Part shown: piece by piece, positions 1-7,960 of the stretch | How the letters are laid out: every line of letters begins with the position of its first letter | Position numbering within the stretch: the stretch's first letter is position 1 | Source: Ktedonosporobacter rubrisoli | Lineage (GTDB): Bacteria; Chloroflexota; Ktedonobacteria; Ktedonobacterales; Ktedonobacteraceae | Assembly (NCBI RefSeq): GCF_004208415.1 | Contig: NZ_CP035758.1 | Span: 7,812,001-7,876,000 of the forward strand | Length of the DNA stretch: 64,000 bases | Reading direction: 5' to 3' | Translations under genes and position numbers: made by a program | The notes under the pieces: model-generated | Seen by the model: only the letters and a program-made list of their open reading frames with translations | What the model was told of the DNA's origin: nothing | The model's database searches: none

Positions 1-1281
1 ACAGTATACGCAATGTTTCCAATGCGCCTGGAGCATGCGCTTACAGCGAGGGCAAGTGGCTCCCTGCTTACTCGCACGCTGCGGAGTATCAGCTCTAGGG
101 GCACTAAATGTCGCGGAAGAAGGAAGCAAGGGAGCAAGGGCATCCTGAATGCGTCGATTCTGGAAGATGCCTAACAAAAGATGCTCTGGCTGCACCAGCG
201 AGGAGTGCATACGCTTCGCGATCGTTAGCGCTTGACGAAGGGACTCCTGGGCCTCATCGGATAGAGGAAGGCTGTCATCAAACGCTTCAACATCAGGCAC
301 AACTGAAGCTATCTGCTGTACTCCAGGTTCTGACGCCGTATCATTCCTCTCAGCTTCTTCAACTAGAAAAAGGCTCAAACTCAGGCGATGGCGCTCGGCA
401 TCGATGTGCAGAATACGGAACTGAAGTTGTGCGCCTTCTTGAAGAATTGTTTTGGGGTCAACTCCGGGAGTGATCTCAGAAAGATGGACGAGTCCCTCAA
501 CGCCATCCTCGATACGCGCAAAGGCGCCGAATGGAGCAATCTTCGTTATCACGCCCTTCACAATCTGTCCTGGCGCGTAGCGCTGTGCGACAGTTGTCCA
601 GGGATCGACTCCAGCGCGTTTAAGCGAGAGTGAGATCTTTTTCTTCTCTTTATCGACGCTGATAATCTGAACCTCGACTTCCTGGCCGGCGTATAGTACC
701 TCGCTGGGATGATTGAGGCGGAGCGAGCCATAAGCTCCTAGATCAACATAGGCTCCAAAATTTGTGATTTGACTCACAATGCCGCGACGAACCTCACCTG
801 GTTTGAGTTCAGCGAACAGTTCTTCAAGGCGACGCTGTATGCTGGACTGCCCCTCGACAGTTTGCCGCTGCTGTTCTGCAGTGAGCAAGCGGTCGAGGTA
901 GCGATGCATGGTCGATACCTCGATATGCCAGGAGGCAAGAGCATCGAGCAAGCCTTTCTCACTTTGTTCAACGAGTCCCAGAAGGAGATGTTCTGGGGTG
1001 ACTGTTGTCGCTTTGAAACGAAGGGCAGCTTGTCGGGCTAGAGAGATCGCTTCCTTTGTGGCTGGTGCTAACCAATCGGGGTCTGGCTCCTGCATTGTCG
1101 TTGCAGAGGGACTCATAGCATACTCCTTTGCAAATGCTTGCGTAATCAGATCTTCAACGAGTTGGCTTTGCCTGCGCTTTTTCCCTGGGTAGCGCCTGGC
1201 AGTCAGCTGCTCAAGCTTCTGCTTGGCCTCCCCACTGAGGTTAAAATGTTGACTATGTTGCTCAGTTTGCTTCTCACTCAA
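1..1281 (-). CDS. Clp_N / tandem S1 / Clp_N / zinc-ribbon protein (C-terminus cut by window edge)
   Basis: The 427 visible codons run off the left edge, so the protein is longer. In order: a basic helical N-terminus (residues 20-55) that might be a ribbon-helix-helix; a Clp_N-type half repeat (76-133, with TPEHLLLG at 95-102); two S1 RNA-binding domains (about 160-222 and 235-305, with FGAYVDLG and FGAFARIEDGVEG cores); a second Clp_N-type repeat (340-388, with QPEHLLLG at 364-371); and a CPRC...CVYC zinc ribbon at 410-427. S1 domains bind single-stranded RNA, and Clp_N repeats in ClpA/ClpC bind adaptors or substrates. No AAA+ domain is visible, so this is not a Clp ATPase. The start is TTG at 1281, chosen because AGGAGG lies 9 bases upstream; an in-frame ATG (codon 56) sits past the basic segment. 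A role in RNA or ribosome quality control is only a guess. It is divergent from the MerR gene. Confidence 0.8.
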   Translation of the reverse strand, partial: MSEKQTEQHSQHFNLSGEAKQKLEQLTARRYPGKKRRQSQLVEDLITQAFAKEYAMSPSATTMQEPDPDWLAPATKEAISLARQAALRFKATTVTPEHLLLGLVEQSEKGLLDALASWHIEVSTMHRYLDRLLTAEQQRQTVEGQSSIQRRLEELFAELKPGEVRRGIVSQITNFGAYVDLGAYGSLRLNHPSEVLYAGQEVEVQIISVDKEKKKISLSLKRAGVDPWTTVAQRYAPGQIVKGVITKIAPFGAFARIEDGVEGLVHLSEITPGVDPKTILQEGAQLQFRILHIDAERHRLSLSLFLVEEAERNDTASEPGVQQIASVVPDVEAFDDSLPLSDEAQESLRQALTIAKRMHSSLVQPEHLLLGIFQNRRIQDALAPLLPSSATFSAPRADTPQRASKQGATCPRCKRMLQAHWKHCVYC

Positions 1282-1400
1282 CGAAAACCACCTCCTTACT
1301 AAGGCCAATTATAGACCATTATTTGGCCATTAACAAGATAAAAAGGAGGGAAATAGAGGCAAAATATGCTGATCGCATATCTTCCATTAAGATAAATGAC

Positions 1401-1431
1401 TTGACTCTCTGGTTACCAGAGAGTGTAAAGT
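1401..1431 (+). promoter_or_regulatory. MerR-type promoter with 19-bp spacer and perfect dyad
   Basis: The -35 TTGACT (1401-1406) and -10 TAAAGT (1426-1431) are separated by 19 bp, the overlong spacer typical of promoters that MerR-family activators untwist. Between and across them lies a perfect dyad: ACTCTCTGGT (1404-1413), one base, then ACCAGAGAGT (1415-1424). It sits 30 bases upstream of the MerR start, so autoregulation of the MerR-ClbS operon is expected. Confidence 0.8.
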
Positions 1432-1460
1432 AATAAAGAGGAAACGAAGAGAGGGTTACT

Positions 1461-2300
1461 ATGTTGAGCATCGGTGAGTTCTCGCAGTTGGCGCAGGTAT
1501 CAGTTATTACGCTTCGCCATTATGATCAGATAGGGCTGTTTCGTCCAGCCTATATTCATGCTCGCTCAGGATATCGCTATTATCTGGTAGAGCAGCTAGA
1601 GCAGCTTTACCAGATTCTTATGTTGAAAGAGGTAGGGTATGCTTTGGAGGAAATCCACTTCCTGTTGCAGCATTCCAACGATAGTAGTGCTGTGAGAGAA
1701 CTGCTATTTTCCAAATATCAGCAGACGCGGCAAGCTCTGGCACGCGAGCAAACACGCCTGGAGGCCCTTGAGCGCTTGCTACAAGCGGCAGATCAGGGCG
1801 CGTATCTGCCCACACAGAATATCGTGGTGCGCGCTGTCCCGTCTTCTCTCTGTGCGATGCAGCGTCTCTGGCTTTCTCACATGGATCTACTGGACGAGGC
1901 GATTGAGGAGACAGAAGGCTATGTCACGAGATATCGAGCAAGGAAAGCCGCTCCTGTCACCGTCATCTACCATACCTATACCGATTGGGAGAAGCCGGTT
2001 GAAGTTGAGATTGCCATTCCACTCACACGGAGTATTCCATCTTCATCATCCTTACGCATTGAGGCTCTGGAAGCTGCCTCTCCGGTGGCCTCCATTATCA
2101 ATCGTGGCGGCGATGCTACTCTCGATCAAACATGCGAGGCTCTCTGGACCTGGCTCGATCTGCACAGCTATAGGGTGAACGGACCAGACCGCGAAGTCTA
2201 TCATCGCGCTCGCCACCAGCCAAAAGAGGATATGTGCCCTTCAGACATCGGGAGAGAGCAGGAGATCATCACCGAATTTCAAGTACCCATTAGGAAGTAG
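1461..2300 (+). CDS. MerR family transcriptional regulator with GyrI-like effector-binding domain
   Basis: The 279-aa protein opens with a MerR winged helix (residues 2-70; LSIGEFSQLAQVSVITLRHY and RSGYRYY are diagnostic), followed by a dimerisation coiled coil (about 75-115). A C-terminal beta-rich half (about 120-277) matches in length and layout the GyrI-like/effector-binding domain of BmrR-type drug-sensing regulators. The ATG at 1461 follows a GAGAGG sequence. It is probably an activator responding to a hydrophobic compound and acting on the dyad promoter just upstream. The next gene (ClbS-like) starts 71 bases downstream in the same direction, so they probably share a transcript. The ligand cannot be read from the sequence. 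Confidence 0.88.
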   Translation: MLSIGEFSQLAQVSVITLRHYDQIGLFRPAYIHARSGYRYYLVEQLEQLYQILMLKEVGYALEEIHFLLQHSNDSSAVRELLFSKYQQTRQALAREQTRLEALERLLQAADQGAYLPTQNIVVRAVPSSLCAMQRLWLSHMDLLDEAIEETEGYVTRYRARKAAPVTVIYHTYTDWEKPVEVEIAIPLTRSIPSSSSLRIEALEAASPVASIINRGGDATLDQTCEALWTWLDLHSYRVNGPDREVYHRARHQPKEDMCPSDIGREQEIITEFQVPIRK

Positions 2301-2371
2301 GAATCCCTCAACGCTCTCACCTTCTAAAAGGGACATGGGCGCCATCTCTATTACACAAGCAGGAGAATCTC

Positions 2372-2920
2372 ATGAGCTTCCCAACACAACAGCAAGCTCT
2401 CAATATTTTGAGAGCTGAAGAGGAACAGTTGCAAGACCTCATTCAAGGGCTTTCAGAGAAGCAGTTGCAGCTTCCAGGGGCGCAAGGCGCAAAGACCTAT
2501 GCACAGATGCATCTTTGGTCTATCAAAGATCTCATTGCCCATCTCACCCTCTGGAAACGCATGGGCCTGGAGACGCTAGCGCAATGGAGAGCAGGGCAAG
2601 TGCCCTGGTATCTTCACCCAGAGTTTCAAGCCTTTGATGCCGGCGAGCGGATAAATCTAGGAGGCTTTGCCTGGAGCCAGCATGCCCCCCTTCACGAGGT
2701 GCAACTGCAAGCCATAACGATTCACGAGACCCTCTTAGGGGAAATAGGAAGTCTCTCTAATGCTGACTGGTCCACAGCAGTTTCAACCCCCATGGGGCTC
2801 CTCTCGCTGGGTGAGATGCTGCACGAAACTATGGGGGTTCCTGATGGCTATTTTCAGCACTTCGTCCGGCATCGTCCTGACCTGGAGGTATTTCTTGCGA
2901 CAGTGCGGGAGAGAACTTGA
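2372..2920 (+). CDS. ClbS/DfsB-like four-helix-bundle protein (DinB superfamily)
   Basis: 182 aa, predicted all-helical. The motif WSIKDLIAHLTLWKRMGLE (about residues 50-68) is the helix typical of ClbS/DfsB and related DinB-fold proteins, and the conserved HE pair (ITIHETLLG, and MLHETMG near residue 151) is where this fold often carries metal or catalytic residues. In Escherichia coli ClbS inactivates colibactin by opening its cyclopropane ring; other members are thiol-dependent transferases or resistance proteins. AGCAGGAG precedes the ATG. Being downstream of a drug-sensor-like MerR fits a self-protection or detoxification role, but the substrate is unknown. Confidence 0.75.
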   Translation: MSFPTQQQALNILRAEEEQLQDLIQGLSEKQLQLPGAQGAKTYAQMHLWSIKDLIAHLTLWKRMGLETLAQWRAGQVPWYLHPEFQAFDAGERINLGGFAWSQHAPLHEVQLQAITIHETLLGEIGSLSNADWSTAVSTPMGLLSLGEMLHETMGVPDGYFQHFVRHRPDLEVFLATVRERT

Positions 2921-2937
2921 TAGCTTTCCTCGTGAAA

Positions 2938-2961
2938 AGGGAGCTTGCAGCTGAGCTCCCT
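2938..2961 (+). terminator. Stem-loop after the MerR-ClbS operon
   Basis: AGGGAGCT (2938-2945) and AGCTCCCT (2954-2961) form a perfect 8-bp stem with an 8-base loop, 17 bases after the ClbS stop. No clear T-run follows, so termination efficiency is uncertain. Confidence 0.4.
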
Positions 2962-3113
2962 CCTCAAGAGGGCCCTTAGTGATTTGTCCTGAGCTTCCGT
3001 ATGCAAGACTCATTCGCAGAAATCATCTCATCAGGCCTACGGGCTCTCATCTATTTGCCTGGCTCAATGCTTCTGCCAATCTCAGTAAGTGCAGGCAAAG
3101 ATGAGATTTGGTG

Positions 3114-3944
3114 TTACTCCACAGGTTCGGACAGTTTCCTGGCTGTCTCTGCTTCTGCTGCGGTAAAAACAAGCATCTGCAGATCGGGAGCGTCAACGAC
3201 CTGAAAGATGCTTGTGTGGAAGACCATCCGCCCAAGCGATGGATGCTTCAGTGCTCTTGGTTCCGTACACGTCGCTCGAACATCATGTTCTGCCCACCAC
3301 TCCTGAAATGCTGAACTCATTTGCTGAAGCTCTGCAATCAGGTCTTTGAACCATGGCTCTTGCACGTAGCGGTCGGTACAGGCACGAAAGAGGGCCACGG
3401 TTTTGTAGGCCACCTGTTCATAGTCTTCATTGTCATAGTAGAGCGTTCGATACACCGGGTTGCCGAACATCACACGCAGAATATTGCGCTCAAGCAGAGA
3501 TAGCCCCTCAAAGCCTGGAAAGACGTAGTTGATGGCCCGGTTCCAGCCCATAATATCCCAGCGAGGATTGAAGACATAGGCGGGAGTAGCTATGGAGTCC
3601 AGCACTCCTTGAAGTTCCTGACTGATCGTGCTGGTTAAGGGATAGAACTCAGTTGGTACGTGTTCTCGTGCCAGCACAAAGAGATGATGACGCTCAGCGG
3701 CGTTCAAGTCAAAGACCTTGGCCAGGCGTTCAAGGATCTGTGGAGAGACCACAATATCTTGTCCCTGTTCTAAGCGCGTATACCACGACACGCCAATGCC
3801 TGCCAGCAAGGCCAGTTCCTCTCTTCGTAATCCCGGTGTGCGCCGGCGCGTATCAAGAGCTACTCCCACCACTTCTGGCGAAAGGCGCTCTCGTCGCGTT
3901 CGTAAGAACTGTGCCAGCTCTTGACGTCGTATGCTCTTGTTCAT
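3114..3944 (-). CDS. MmyB-type helix-turn-helix transcriptional regulator
   Basis: 276 aa. An N-terminal Xre-type HTH (residues 8-80) has the family signature RTPGLRREELALLAGIGVSW followed by YTRLEQG and SPQILERLAKVFDL. The rest (about 105-270) is the MmyB-like ligand-binding domain, PAS-like in fold and thought to bind a fatty acid or similar small molecule; LNAAERHHLFVLA and FNPRWDIMGWNRA are typical of it. The ATG at 3944 follows GAAAGAAGG. It is divergent from the epoxide hydrolase at 4193, and such regulators often control a neighbouring short-chain dehydrogenase or hydrolase, so the hydrolase is the likely target. No clear operator was found in the 248-bp gap. Confidence 0.88.
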   Translation of the reverse strand: MNKSIRRQELAQFLRTRRERLSPEVVGVALDTRRRTPGLRREELALLAGIGVSWYTRLEQGQDIVVSPQILERLAKVFDLNAAERHHLFVLAREHVPTEFYPLTSTISQELQGVLDSIATPAYVFNPRWDIMGWNRAINYVFPGFEGLSLLERNILRVMFGNPVYRTLYYDNEDYEQVAYKTVALFRACTDRYVQEPWFKDLIAELQQMSSAFQEWWAEHDVRATCTEPRALKHPSLGRMVFHTSIFQVVDAPDLQMLVFTAAEAETARKLSEPVE

Positions 3945-4192
3945 TGCACCTTCTTTCTGTGTTGAGCCTGACAGTTTTTCTCCTATGATAATTTGAGTGC
4001 TGGTGCAAAGTCAAAAAGGGCGTTATACTTCCTACCGCATATACTCATGAATCTGGCGTATAATCCTGACGAAAAGGTCAGTGAAGCATGCTACCCGTAT
4101 GAGTGCAAGAACATATACAAAGAGGCTGAGACGTATCACCGCTTGAAGCAGGTGCATGCGTCACAGTTTTCTACCACAGATCGGAGAAATGG

Positions 4193-5353
4193 ATGTCGAT
4201 GACACCTTATACTGTTGCTATTCCACAAGCAGACATAGATGATCTCAATGCTCGCCTTGCCCGTGTGCGTTGGACCGATGAGTTGCCTGATGCAGGCACC
4301 GACTATGGGGTGGACCTGGCCTCCATCAAGAGGCTCGTTTCCTACTGGCAGCACGGCTATGACTGGCGTATCTGGGAGGCCAGGCTCAATGCCTATCCAC
4401 AGTTTACGACGACCATCGACGGAGAAAACGTCCACTTCCTGCATGTTCGCTCGAACGTCGAAAACGCTCTCCCGTTGCTCCTGATCCACGGCTGGCCCAA
4501 ATCCGTGTTCGATTACCTCACGGTGATTGATCCCCTCGTCGATCCCAGTTCTCATGTGGGAGAGCCAGCCCAGGCGTTCCATCTTGTCATCCCATCGCTG
4601 CCAGGCTTTGGGTTCTCCGGGCCGACCACACAGAAGGGCTGGGATTGCTTCCGTATGGCCCATGCATTCATCGAGTTGATGCACCGGCTTGGCTATGATC
4701 GCTACGGCGTCCACGGCTCGGATTGGGGTGCGGTTATCTCCCCAGAGATCGGTCGCTTCGATCCCGAACACGTGGTGGGTGTGCATGTGACCGCAATTTT
4801 TTCATCTCCTTGGGGCAACTCGGCCGAGATAGAGGCTCTTTCTAAAGAGGAGAAAGTCCAGTGGCAAAGATATCTCGCCTGGCAGCAACATCAAGGAGGC
4901 TACTATCATATGCAGTCCACCGCTCCTCAGACCCTGGCGCATGCTTTAGCAGACTCTCCAGTGGGTCAGCTTGCCTGGAACTATCAAAACTATGGGAACT
5001 TTCAGAACTATGGGAAATATGAGAAATACGGGGATGGCGTCAGCGACGACTATGTGCTCACGACTGCGGCGCTCTACTGGTTCACAAACACGGCGGCATC
5101 CTCAGCACGCCTGTACTATGAGACCGCTCACAGCGCTCGCGTGCAGCATCGGTCGACCGAACCTACGACTGTGCCGCTTGGTTTGGTTAATTTTGCCGGT
5201 GACCATCGGACGATCCGAACCTTTGCCGAACGTGACCATAAGAACATCGTCTCCTGGAATATCTACGACCGGGGCAATCACTTTGCCACCCAGACGGCCC
5301 CCGACTTGCTCGTCAACGATATGCGCACCTTCTTCAAGATGCTGCGTTCCTAA
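4193..5353 (+). CDS. Epoxide hydrolase family alpha/beta hydrolase
   Basis: 386 aa. An epoxide-hydrolase N-terminal domain (about residues 5-105; PQADIDDLNARLARVRWTDE) precedes the alpha/beta hydrolase core. Visible active-site elements are the oxyanion motif HGWPKS (about 101-106), LPGFGFSGP, and the nucleophile elbow VHGSDWGA (Asp nucleophile, about residue 181). The acid and base would lie in the C-terminal third; the His of GNHFATQTAPD (about residue 362) fits the catalytic base. The closest known families are microsomal-type epoxide hydrolases, including juvenile-hormone-hydrolase-like bacterial enzymes, which open epoxides by a covalent ester on Asp. The ATG at 4193 is preferred over 4199 because GGAG lies 6 bases upstream of it. 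It is probably controlled by the divergent MmyB regulator. Confidence 0.88.
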   Translation: MSMTPYTVAIPQADIDDLNARLARVRWTDELPDAGTDYGVDLASIKRLVSYWQHGYDWRIWEARLNAYPQFTTTIDGENVHFLHVRSNVENALPLLLIHGWPKSVFDYLTVIDPLVDPSSHVGEPAQAFHLVIPSLPGFGFSGPTTQKGWDCFRMAHAFIELMHRLGYDRYGVHGSDWGAVISPEIGRFDPEHVVGVHVTAIFSSPWGNSAEIEALSKEEKVQWQRYLAWQQHQGGYYHMQSTAPQTLAHALADSPVGQLAWNYQNYGNFQNYGKYEKYGDGVSDDYVLTTAALYWFTNTAASSARLYYETAHSARVQHRSTEPTTVPLGLVNFAGDHRTIRTFAERDHKNIVSWNIYDRGNHFATQTAPDLLVNDMRTFFKMLRS

Positions 5354-5561
5354 AAGGTTGTGTAACAAGATTTATGATAAAAATGCGCTAGGATATCGAA
5401 GAAACGAGATTTGGCCGCGATAGGAGCAAGCTAAAATATGTTGAACGCCTATTTTGCATGCTTTTATCTTCTTTTGCTGATTTGCAGGAATAAGGCTGTT
5501 CTCTCCGTTGTTAAGAAGGGTATTGTACTAAACTATTTTTAGCAAAGAAGGAAAAATATCC

Positions 5562-6527
5562 TTGGAAAAGCAAGACGCGACTCGCTCTCTGCGAGAACGA
5601 GTTGGTATAAATGTACTGCCAACTGATCAAGTAAGCCTTGTGGCGCATCTTGTCGAGCTTGAAGAGGCTGGCGTTGAGCATGCATGGCTAAGTTTTGGCC
5701 CACTGGGAGCGCCAGATTTGCTGACGACGCTTGCCGCCGCTGTAGCGCGTACCAGCCAGCTGAAATTGGGAACATATGTTGTGCAGGTTTCCTCGCGCCA
5801 TCCTGTCCTTATGGCCCAGCAGGCCTTGAGCCTCAATAGCTTGGCGCCAGGGAGGCTGAGGTTAGGAATAGGGACAGGTTCTCCCGCACATGCAACGCAC
5901 CTCTATGGCGTAACCATGGATGCGCCCCTGACCTACCTCCGTGAATATATTCAGGTCTTGCGCCCACTTCTGGAGCGAGGAGAGGTTCATCACCAGGGGC
6001 GCTACTTTAGCGTTGATGCCACTCTTCCGGGAGCAACACATGTTCCCTTATACATCTCGGCGCTCGGCGTGGGAGCTTTTCGTCTCGCCGGCGAAGTAAC
6101 TGATGGTGCCCTTCCCTATATGGCTCCGATCTCCTACTTGCTCAATACAGCGCTTCCCGCTCTCAACGCGGGGGCGCAGAAAGCTGGTAGGTCCCGTCCA
6201 CCAGTCGTGGCCCATGTTCCCGTGGCATTTACAGAAGATCGGGCGACAGCTTTACGGGTGGGACGTCAAACTTTTCGCTTTATGACGACGCTCCCACACT
6301 ATCGCAACATGTTCTTTGCCGCCGGCTTTACGGAGCAGGAAGTTGATGCGGTTTCGGATAGATTCGTTGAAAGTCTGTTGGTTTTTGGCGATGAGGGCAA
6401 GATAAGAGATCGCCTGCAGGAACTGCTTACCACTACGGAGATTGATGCGCTGGCCCTGGGCCTTGTGCCGATCTCCGATGCCACCCAGGAGGGTTTGCAC
6501 CTGGCACGCTTTGTAGGGCGATTGTAA
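5562..6527 (+). CDS. LLM-class (luciferase-like) flavin or F420-dependent oxidoreductase
   Basis: 321 aa, a single bacterial-luciferase-like TIM barrel. Typical segments are LVELEEAGVEHAWLSFGP, KLGTYVVQVSSRHPVLMAQQALSLNSLAPGRLRLGIGTG (family signature), TYLREYIQVLRPLLERGEVHHQGRYFSV and VPLYISALGVGAFRLAGEVTDGAL. These enzymes reduce or oxygenate small organic substrates using FMN or coenzyme F420; which cofactor is used is not decidable here. The start is TTG at 5562 with AAGGAA 8 bases upstream; there is no upstream in-frame ATG. The 208-bp gap before it holds no recognisable gene. A strong hairpin follows. Confidence 0.85.
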   Translation: MEKQDATRSLRERVGINVLPTDQVSLVAHLVELEEAGVEHAWLSFGPLGAPDLLTTLAAAVARTSQLKLGTYVVQVSSRHPVLMAQQALSLNSLAPGRLRLGIGTGSPAHATHLYGVTMDAPLTYLREYIQVLRPLLERGEVHHQGRYFSVDATLPGATHVPLYISALGVGAFRLAGEVTDGALPYMAPISYLLNTALPALNAGAQKAGRSRPPVVAHVPVAFTEDRATALRVGRQTFRFMTTLPHYRNMFFAAGFTEQEVDAVSDRFVESLLVFGDEGKIRDRLQELLTTTEIDALALGLVPISDATQEGLHLARFVGRL

Positions 6528-6548
6528 GCAACAGCAAAGGAATTCTGG

Positions 6549-6574
6549 GCCTGCTCCTCTTGCTGGGAGCAGGC
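6549..6574 (+). terminator. Rho-independent terminator between convergent genes
   Basis: GCCTGCTCC (6549-6557) pairs perfectly with GGAGCAGGC (6566-6574) around an 8-base loop, then TCTCTCTTAT. It lies 22 bases after the LLM-oxidoreductase stop and just before the end of the convergent membrane-protein gene. Confidence 0.65.
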
Positions 6575-6580
6575 TCTCTC

Positions 6581-7213
6581 TTATGCGCGGCTGCGCCTAC
6601 GAAGCTGGTAGAAGCCAATCAGATGTAGGATTATGGAAAGCGGTACCAGAAAAGTTGGAATAAGGCTCATGGGAAACATGCTCATTATGCTTGTATTGAT
6701 GGTGCTCGTCAAAGGACTTAATCGTGTTCCCGAGAGCAGCATACCAAGGCCGAGCGCCGAGAGCAGATCGAGCAGCCCCAGCACATTCCAGGTGAGGAAA
6801 ACGCCTCTCCCCCAACGCGTGCCCGAAGCCAGAGCCAGGGCCGCCAAAGGTGCTGTGATCCCAACGATAATGTCTCCCCAGCCCGCCGACTGCGCAAAGG
6901 AAGCCGGCAGCATGCCCTTGCTGTAAAGCACAAGCATAGTAACGCCTATCACTCTGTAGAACTGCCAGGCCGTGAGCTTGATTAGATTGAGCGAATGCAC
7001 AAAACGACGAAATGGGTTGGATGTGAGGTAAACAAGAAAAAAGAGCAAAATCGGCACGATAGCGGCCAGGCCAAATGCTAGCGGAGGTTGGGTTGGTGTG
7101 CCGACAAACCAGCCAGCTAATGAGGCGCCAAGCGCAAGAAAGAACCAGGCCAACAAAACGTACTGTACAATGGTGACCTTCGCTGTATCTGTTCGCTGAG
7201 AAAGCATTTCCAC
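6581..7213 (-). CDS. Six-helix integral membrane protein, family not recognised
   Basis: 210 aa with about six hydrophobic segments (roughly residues 14-36, 45-63, 85-103, 110-130, 136-160 and 180-202) and a short basic C-terminus ending RRRSRA. No catalytic or transport motif was recognised. The GTG start at 7213 is chosen because AAAGGAGA lies 7 bases upstream; an ATG two codons in (7207) is the alternative. The region upstream carries the same 15-bp site that overlies the promoter of the neighbouring MarR gene, so it is probably MarR-controlled, as are many drug- or stress-linked membrane proteins next to MarR regulators. Confidence 0.7.
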   Translation of the reverse strand: MEMLSQRTDTAKVTIVQYVLLAWFFLALGASLAGWFVGTPTQPPLAFGLAAIVPILLFFLVYLTSNPFRRFVHSLNLIKLTAWQFYRVIGVTMLVLYSKGMLPASFAQSAGWGDIIVGITAPLAALALASGTRWGRGVFLTWNVLGLLDLLSALGLGMLLSGTRLSPLTSTINTSIMSMFPMSLIPTFLVPLSIILHLIGFYQLRRRSRA

Positions 7214-7270
7214 GAAAGTGTCTCCTTTCAGCTCCGTATGGCAAGCTGGTTAGCGCTTGCAGCTTTTTAC

Positions 7271-7285
7271 GTGTATATACTCCTA
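7271..7285 (-). promoter_or_regulatory. Putative MarR operator upstream of the membrane-protein gene
   Basis: On the minus strand this reads TAGGAGTATATACAC, identical to the + strand site at 7793-7807 over the MarR promoter. It contains the palindromic core GTATATAC. Here it lies between a TTGACC -35-like box (7292-7297) and a weak A-rich -10 region, about 60 bases upstream of the GTG start. Confidence 0.55.
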
Positions 7286-7318
7286 TTTGGTCAAAAAAAA
7301 GAAACATCGCTCCCGCTG

Positions 7319-7789
7319 CTATGACGAGAAGGGCACACGCTCCATGACTAACTCGACGTTAGCAAGCAAGGCGCGAGCCTGCTCTAACCCGAGAAGCGAG
7401 ATCATCTGTGTTTGCGCTTCTTGCCACAGGGGAAGAACCTCCTTCAAGATCCGATACCCTTGCTGCGTGAGGGTAATGAGACGGACGCGCCGGTCCTTTT
7501 CACTCGTCGCAACATTGACCAGGTTCTGACTTTCCAGGAGTTTGAGATTTCTTGCCAGCGTCGTTCTATCCATCGCTAATATCGCCGCGAGATGAGTCAG
7601 TGGCACTTTTTGTGCCAGGGCAATTGCTACCAGGAGGCTGAACTGCGTTATCCGCAGGCCGCTGGGTTGCATGAATGCCTCGTAGGTGTGCGTCAAGGCG
7701 CGAGCCATTTTGCGCGCATTGAGACAGAGACAGCTCGCATCTACTCTCGCTAAGGCAAGTGTTATCTCTGGCTGTGTTTCGTTTTCCAT
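7319..7789 (-). CDS. MarR family transcriptional regulator
   Basis: 156 aa. A winged-helix domain (about residues 45-120) has MarR hallmarks: LRITQFSLLVAIALAQKVPLTHLAAILAMDRTTLARNLKLLESQNLV followed by the wing DRRVRLITLTQQGYRIL. The short Cys-containing N-terminus (ASCLCLNARKMARALTHTYEAF) resembles MarR proteins with a sensory Cys. The frame is open as far as 7951, but the ATG at 7789 is chosen because the MarR homology begins there and a consensus promoter ends exactly at it. No Shine-Dalgarno is present, so a leaderless mRNA is likely. It probably represses itself and the membrane protein downstream through the shared TAGGAGTATATACAC site. Confidence 0.82.
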   Translation of the reverse strand: MENETQPEITLALARVDASCLCLNARKMARALTHTYEAFMQPSGLRITQFSLLVAIALAQKVPLTHLAAILAMDRTTLARNLKLLESQNLVNVATSEKDRRVRLITLTQQGYRILKEVLPLWQEAQTQMISLLGLEQARALLANVELVMERVPFSS

Positions 7790-7825
7790 ATTTAGGAGTA
7801 TATACACCTTTTTATGCTTTGTCAA
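7787..7825 (-). promoter_or_regulatory. MarR promoter with operator over the -10 box; leaderless start
   Basis: On the minus strand, TTGACA (7825-7820), 17 bp, then TATACT (7802-7797). The predicted +1 falls at or one base from the A of the ATG (7789). The 15-bp element at 7793-7807 covers the -10 box and matches the site at 7271-7285, consistent with autorepression. Confidence 0.65.
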
Positions 7826-7960
7826 GCTCTTAGCGTTGTCCTCAGTATGTTTTGTCCCTGAGAGCCACTGCTCATATGCACGAAGGGCCCAGGAGATGAA
7901 GCGTTTTCCCCTCACAACCCGCCCGCTCGACGCGCTTCTTATCATGCTCACACTTGAGAA

